Positions 59,388 through 64,000 of a stretch of DNA of 64,000 nt are shown here, piece after piece (position 1 is the stretch's first letter; every line of letters begins with the position of its first letter). The notes beneath the pieces were generated by a model that had not been told where the DNA came from, ran no database searches, and was given only the letters and a program-made list of their open reading frames with translations. This DNA is from Euphorbia lathyris. Taxonomy: Eukaryota; Streptophyta; Magnoliopsida; Malpighiales; Euphorbiaceae. The position numbers and the translations under genes were made by a program. The stretch lies in contig NC_088912.1 in the NCBI RefSeq assembly GCF_963576675.1, positions 97,307,895 through 97,371,894 on the forward strand, read 5' to 3'.

Positions 59388-60458
59388 GGGGTAAATTAGA
59401 CCCGTGACCACTGAATTTTATTTATTTTCACGGTATGAATACTAAATTTTAAAATGTAATGTAAAAGTCATTCAATTTTACACGTTTTGAAATTATGGCA
59501 ATTTGATTTTAATTAGCGCCTCAAAGTAAACGTTAATGGTCTGAAAATAGAAACATTCAAGAATTCAAGTTGTTTAGAAGCACATTTACATTGAACCAGT
59601 GTTAAAAAAAAAACCAAACCGTCTAGGTCCTCAAAATTGTGAATCCGTTCTGATTTTCTTCGATTAATTTTTAGCCGTCTAGATGTTGCCTAAGTGACGA
59701 TGAAAAAAGTATTTATTATTTTTTGTTTTATTATAATTCACTTTTGAACATTGTCGCATGTTTATTCGTGAAATGTGTTTACTTTTTATATATATATTTT
59801 GGTTTAATTGCGTTATCTACTTGTTTTCATGCTATGATTTAAGACTTTAAGGACATTGATTCATAGTTTTTGGTGAATTATGTTAAATATGTATTTTATT
59901 TGTTTGAATTATTTGAAATATTGATGTTTACAAATTTTTAAAAATATATGTTATACCTATACAATTTTTTATATTATTATTTTTAAATAGTATAATACAT
60001 ATTTTAATTAAATTTATATAACAATTTGTTATTAACAAATAAAAAAAGTTCTTCAAAAAAACAAATAAAAAATATATAAACATGATTAATTCCTGAGGGC
60101 CATGTCCGCCCGACTAGTGTCTAGAGTTTTTTTTTACAACCTTGCACTGAACTACATTGTTTATTTTCTAAAATCACAATTTCTGGAAGTTTCTCTCTTT
60201 AAACATTCAATTTTTCTTTCCTAACCAAACAATACCTAAATGACATAAAAAAAAAAGTTGAAAAAGTAAAATTGCTTAAAACATTAGTAATTCTTGGATT
60301 TTTCTATTTGGGAGTCCTAAACAGGCATTTTGAGGCATTAATTGAAGTTTAGTGACCATATTGTTAGAAAATATAAAATTAAATGAATTTTATGTTATGT
60401 TTTAAAGTTTACTGGTCATACCATGAAATTAAGTAAGGCCATTGGTGTACTTTACTCC
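59388..60458 (+). mobile_element. MITE of the 47722 family, split by a dispersed repeat
   Basis: The left part (GACCACTGAATTTTATTTAT, TTTTCACGGTATGA) ends near 59600 and the right part (AAGTTTACTGGTCATACCATG, CATTGGTGTACTTTAC) resumes near 60145, matching the two arms of the element at 47722-48152. Confidence 0.65.
59605..60140 (+). repeat. Dispersed repeat, copy 2 (without hAT insertion)
   Basis: Aligns with 45495-46663 minus the hAT element. It starts after an A-run and ends with a T-run, and lies inside the split MITE. AGTATAAT at 59989-59996 is the empty hAT site. Confidence 0.75.
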
Positions 60459-60589
60459 TCTATTGTTAGTTGTAGATGTATTCACGGCTCTGAGGAGGAT
60501 AGACCTAAGTCAAGTAGGTCGGATTTGAAAGAAGAAAATGATATTCGGTCCGACTTAAACTCGCCTATTTTTGTATCTGAGTTTAAAAC

Positions 60590-61114
60590 GAGTGTTGCTA
60601 TTTACCGCCCCAAATTACTAGTTACCACCTCCTATTAGACAATTTTATCCTTTTCTTATTTTTCTTTAAAAAACTATGAATAGTTTTCTCTTCCGATCAA
60701 AACTGAAATTCTGAAAATAATTGATGAGTTACATTCCGAGAACCCCGAAAATGGATGATTACGAGTCGGAAAAATTGGACGAGGTACATTTTTCGTGAAA
60801 ATATACGTTATTTCCCCTAGGCGGTCACAGAAACCGCCTAGGGGAAATAACGTCCAATGGCTAGGCAGTCACGGAAACCGCCTAAGAGAAATAACGTATA
60901 TTTTCACGAAAAATGTACCTCGTCCAATTTCTCTGACTCGTAATTATCCATTTTCGAGGTTCTCGGATCGTAACTCATCAATTATTTTCAGAATTTCAAT
61001 TTTGATCGGAAGAAAGAAACCATTCACAGTTTTTAAAAGAAAAATATGAAAAATGACAAAATTATCCAATATGAAACAGTAACTAGTAATTTGGAGGAGC
61101 TAAATAACAATTCA
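60590..61114 (+). mobile_element. Almost fully palindromic Mutator-like MITE
   Basis: The two halves are inverted copies over nearly their whole length; the centre near 60830-60890 has CCTAGGCGGTCACAGAAACC and related short palindromes. Flanks GTTTAAAAC (60581-60589) and CTTTAAAAT (61115-61123) match 7 of 9. The transcript would fold into a hairpin of about 230 bp per arm. Confidence 0.85.
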
Positions 61115-62099
61115 CTTTAAAATTTACATAAAAGGAGTGGTCTAACTTAATCCAATATATATAAAAAGGTGAACATGTTTATTAAGTAAGAATAATATTT
61201 ATTTATAATATTAGTTGACAAAAAAATTGAAGGGTGTTGACAAAATTTATTTTAGGTTATTTAAATTTCCATAAGATATACCTAAAATTGGATTTCATTA
61301 TAATTTGTTAATTAAAAAAAATCTATACTTGAATATTCCTTATAATATTAAAAATAGAGTTAGGTTCTGTTCTTTTTTTATTGAAATTAAATAAACTGAA
61401 CTGATTTAGCTTATTTGGCAACAAATATAGAAAAGATTTCGATTGGACTAAACTTTTGAATTCAAAATCTAATTGCGGTAAAAAGAATGTCTAAACAACA
61501 TAACTGAAAAAAGTAATGATTTCTGTCACAACAGTAAATTTGACGCAACATGAACAGTTTCATTAAATTACTCCCTCCAATTCAAAAAAGATTACATAAA
61601 TAACATGGTTTTTATATTTACGAAAGTGTCACTATTACGTAAAATGTGACCCAACGCTGCACGAAAAATCAGTCTCGTTACGAAACATTGAGAAATGCTT
61701 TTACCAGTCATAAGCATTAAATTGTTGTTTCTCTTTAGCTGTAAAATAAAGGGGAGTGAAGGATAGTTGAGGACACCTAACAAAACTCAATTAGGCAGCT
61801 ATCAAATGGCCTTTAGCTTTCAAATTGCTGTTATTCCAGCTAAAAGTGTCCCACCAAAGTTGAATATACTCAAAATTACACTCATATAATACTATATTGC
61901 CATTTAAAATACATTGATTACAAGGATGGATTCAGTATTTTAGAGGTCCTATTAGTAAACCGATCCGGGCTCATTCATCAGATTCTGATATTATCGACCA
62001 ATTTGCGCGTATATGTAGAAATTTTGCTCATTTTTATAGCGGATCCTCAAAAAAAAAGTTAGCTCCAATACTTCATCTTTTTACAACAAAAAAAAAAAA
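61115..62099. other. Intergenic, repeat debris
   Basis: ACTCCCTCCAATTC near 61570 resembles the left end of a Stowaway-type (Tc1/mariner) MITE, but no right end was seen. No gene. Confidence 0.4.
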
Positions 62100-62320
62100 A
62101 GTAAAGGAGCCCAAAGGGCAAGGACAGAACAGAAAAAACTAAAAATACGATAGCATTATTTGGTGATTAATCTTCTAGAAGTTCGACCTTGCCGATCTTC
62201 AAAGAAGAATGCACTGGAGGTCTGCAGGAGGCGCAATACTCTCGTGATGTCGTAGGGCTAGTGAGCCTGCAAAATTTACCATCCAGTTCGCTGACTTGTT
62301 TCCTTCTTGACTCAACAAAT
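62100..62320 (-). pseudogene. 3' end of a second LINE relic
   Basis: On the minus strand EGNKSANWMVNFAGS and HHES..DLQCILL match the RNase H end of the LINE relic at 35931-36775 (EGNQAADWMTNFTGS). It is a short, broken fragment, a member of the same LINE group. Confidence 0.65.
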
Positions 62321-62601
62321 TTAAATTTAATATATATGAAATATAATTAATTCTTGACTCAACAAGAAGAACCAATTGAAGATCAAACTTTTTAACAATT
62401 TACAGAGAATGAAACAATATTATTGATATATTGTTATTAGATTATGTACATATTTATTCTTATGGTTATTGGGTGAAAATTGATTTCACCCTTATCCGCA
62501 AAACAATCCAATTTCAAGCCTTATTAATAAAAAATAGATTTTTGTTTCACGTGCAATTTTATGTTCAACCTCTAGCATCCTGAAAAAATAGATTTTTATT
62601 T

Positions 62602-63553
62602 GGATAAATAATTGTAAAGTCCTTATGTCTTTGCTTAACATACTAATAGGTCCATCATATTATTATAAGGTCTTTAAGTTTTATTTTAATCAACTCTTTA
62701 GTCCTTCTATTTGTTTTTGTAGATGAAAGCCCAAATTGCCCTTAGTTATTTGCATAAAAAAAAACCTTATATTTTAGTTTCAAATTTAATCTAAATAATT
62801 TATTAAAATTTTTGAAGTATATATACACCGAAATTCATATACATATATAAACTAATTATTAAAAATGTATTTTTATTCTTTTAAAATTTTATTTTTTAAT
62901 ATAATGTCTTTAAACTAACATTAAACATTATTAAAATTTAGCTCTCATTGGTAGGTGATCTGTAAATTCCACTGTAAACCATCATCGAGCCCTCATTGGT
63001 AGACCTACCCTTACCTAAACTTTTCCCTACCAAAAAAAAACATTATTATGAATTTTTAATAAAAAATTGAAAAAATCAAAATTTATATTAAAAAATCAAA
63101 ATTTTTTGTTCTTCATTTTATAAAATTTATTAGAGATAAATAAAGTTTACTTTTTACAATTTATATAATTTTGCTCCTATTTTGATAATTTTTTGAAATA
63201 TTTTTCATTCATTTTTTAGTCAATACATTTTACGCTACTAAATTAAAGTTCTATAATTATATAAAATTTAATAAATTAATTACTCAATATTGTAAAGATT
63301 ATGATTATATATGTAGGAAAAAGGGAGAAAAAAACATAAAATAGGAAAAATAGATATTTTATTATTAGCACATAGACTAAAGGGTAATTTTGGTATTTTA
63401 AAGTTTATTTAGTATAGTTTGACCATTGACTTAAACATAATGACTAAGTAGTTGATGAAAATAAAAACTGAAGGACTATATAATTATTTCTAAAAATAGA
63501 GAGACTGACTAGTGTATTAGGTAAAAACACAAGGACCTTATAATTATTTAGCA
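62602..63553 (+). mobile_element. Mutator-like TIR element with perfect 9-bp target duplication
   Basis: Ends GGATAAATAATTGTAAAGTC and CCTTATAATTATTTAGCA are inverted, with similarity running about 170 bp into each arm (including AAATTGCCCTTAG and CTAAAGGGTAATTTT). TTTTTATTT flanks both sides (62593-62601, 63554-63562). 952 bp, AT-rich, non-coding. Confidence 0.85.
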
Positions 63554-63562
63554 TTTTTATTT

Positions 63563-64000
63563 TATGTGCAATTTTGTTTCTGTGTCCGAAAAAAACTCAT
63601 CCTCCATTAATGATGTTGAAATAGTATCGTCTAGTGAATCTTAGACTTAAAATTGTACTATTTTGTACATAGATACTAAATTTACTTTCCCCCAAATAAT
63701 CATATGTTTAAATTTGTAACTCATCCCTATTATTGTTAGGAGAAATGTTGTGAAATAAATTTTGAAACTCCTTGTTGTGCTATTGTTGTTAAGACACGAT
63801 GACAAAAAAAAAAGAGATAATTTATCTTATTGTTGTCGATTTTCGATTTCATTTAATAAAGTGTATTCTTGTTTTTCTATATATGATTACTATTAAATTT
63901 AGATATGATATGATAATTATTTACGAAAATAATTTTTCAAGAATTGAAATCCCAATAATTATTATACTATAATTAAAATTAATTTTTAATTTATAAAAAA
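63563..64000. other. Intergenic; copy of a dispersed repeat
   Basis: About 63735-63960 (GTTGTGAAATAAATTTTGAA, TTTCTATATATGATTACTAT) matches 34975-35220. No ORF. Confidence 0.5.

Noticed and set aside
60423..61049. ORFs of 71 and 84 codons
   Set aside because: They fall in MITE debris and the palindromic MITE; the second is a translation of the palindrome.

Overview
The window is nuclear DNA of a flowering plant, probably a eudicot. It is AT-rich and gene-poor. Signs of this are Ty1-copia and Ty3-gypsy remains, a plant L1-type LINE with an RNase H domain, many short TIR elements (Mutator-, hAT- and Harbinger-like), a GT-AG-spliced trihelix transcription factor, a eukaryotic tRNA-Asn gene and a resistance-gene-like coiled-coil ORF. 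The species cannot be told from the sequence.

Layout. 1-2.75 kb is the 3' part of a broken Ty1-copia element. 2.76-14.33 kb is a tandem array of a complex 2.6-2.7 kb unit, about four and a half copies, itself built from ~42-bp subrepeats and a block present four times per unit. Most units carry a pyrimidine-rich leader ending in a consensus splice donor. The last unit runs directly into an intron and a 145-codon coiled-coil (CC-only, CNL-like) ORF at 15.07-15.51 kb. Two dead copies of that ORF form an inverted pair at 22.4-23.5 kb. 15.9-31 kb is a mosaic of MITEs, duplicated exon-like fragments, a copia gag/protease relic and a 1.15 kb Mutator-like element with long TIRs. 31.9-36.8 kb holds a reverse-strand gypsy relic with a probable LTR, a MITE and a reverse-strand LINE relic.

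The only clear host protein gene is a two-exon SIP1-type trihelix transcription factor on the minus strand (38773-41554), with a small hAT element in its intron. 50.1-55.15 kb is a nearly complete LINE damaged by one extra T at the RT active site and one early stop in ORF1; it sits inside a MITE. A tRNA-Asn(GTT) gene lies at 56225-56298 next to a 203-bp tandem duplication. 56.3-64 kb is again nested repeats, including a SINE split by a hAT element between its A and B boxes and an empty-site paralogue of a hAT insertion.

Host functions visible here are transcription control (trihelix), translation (tRNA-Asn) and possibly immunity (the CC ORF). Everything else is mobile or repeated DNA. All calls come from reading the sequence; no database search was run. 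Boundaries of repeats are approximate unless a target-site duplication (TSD) is stated.
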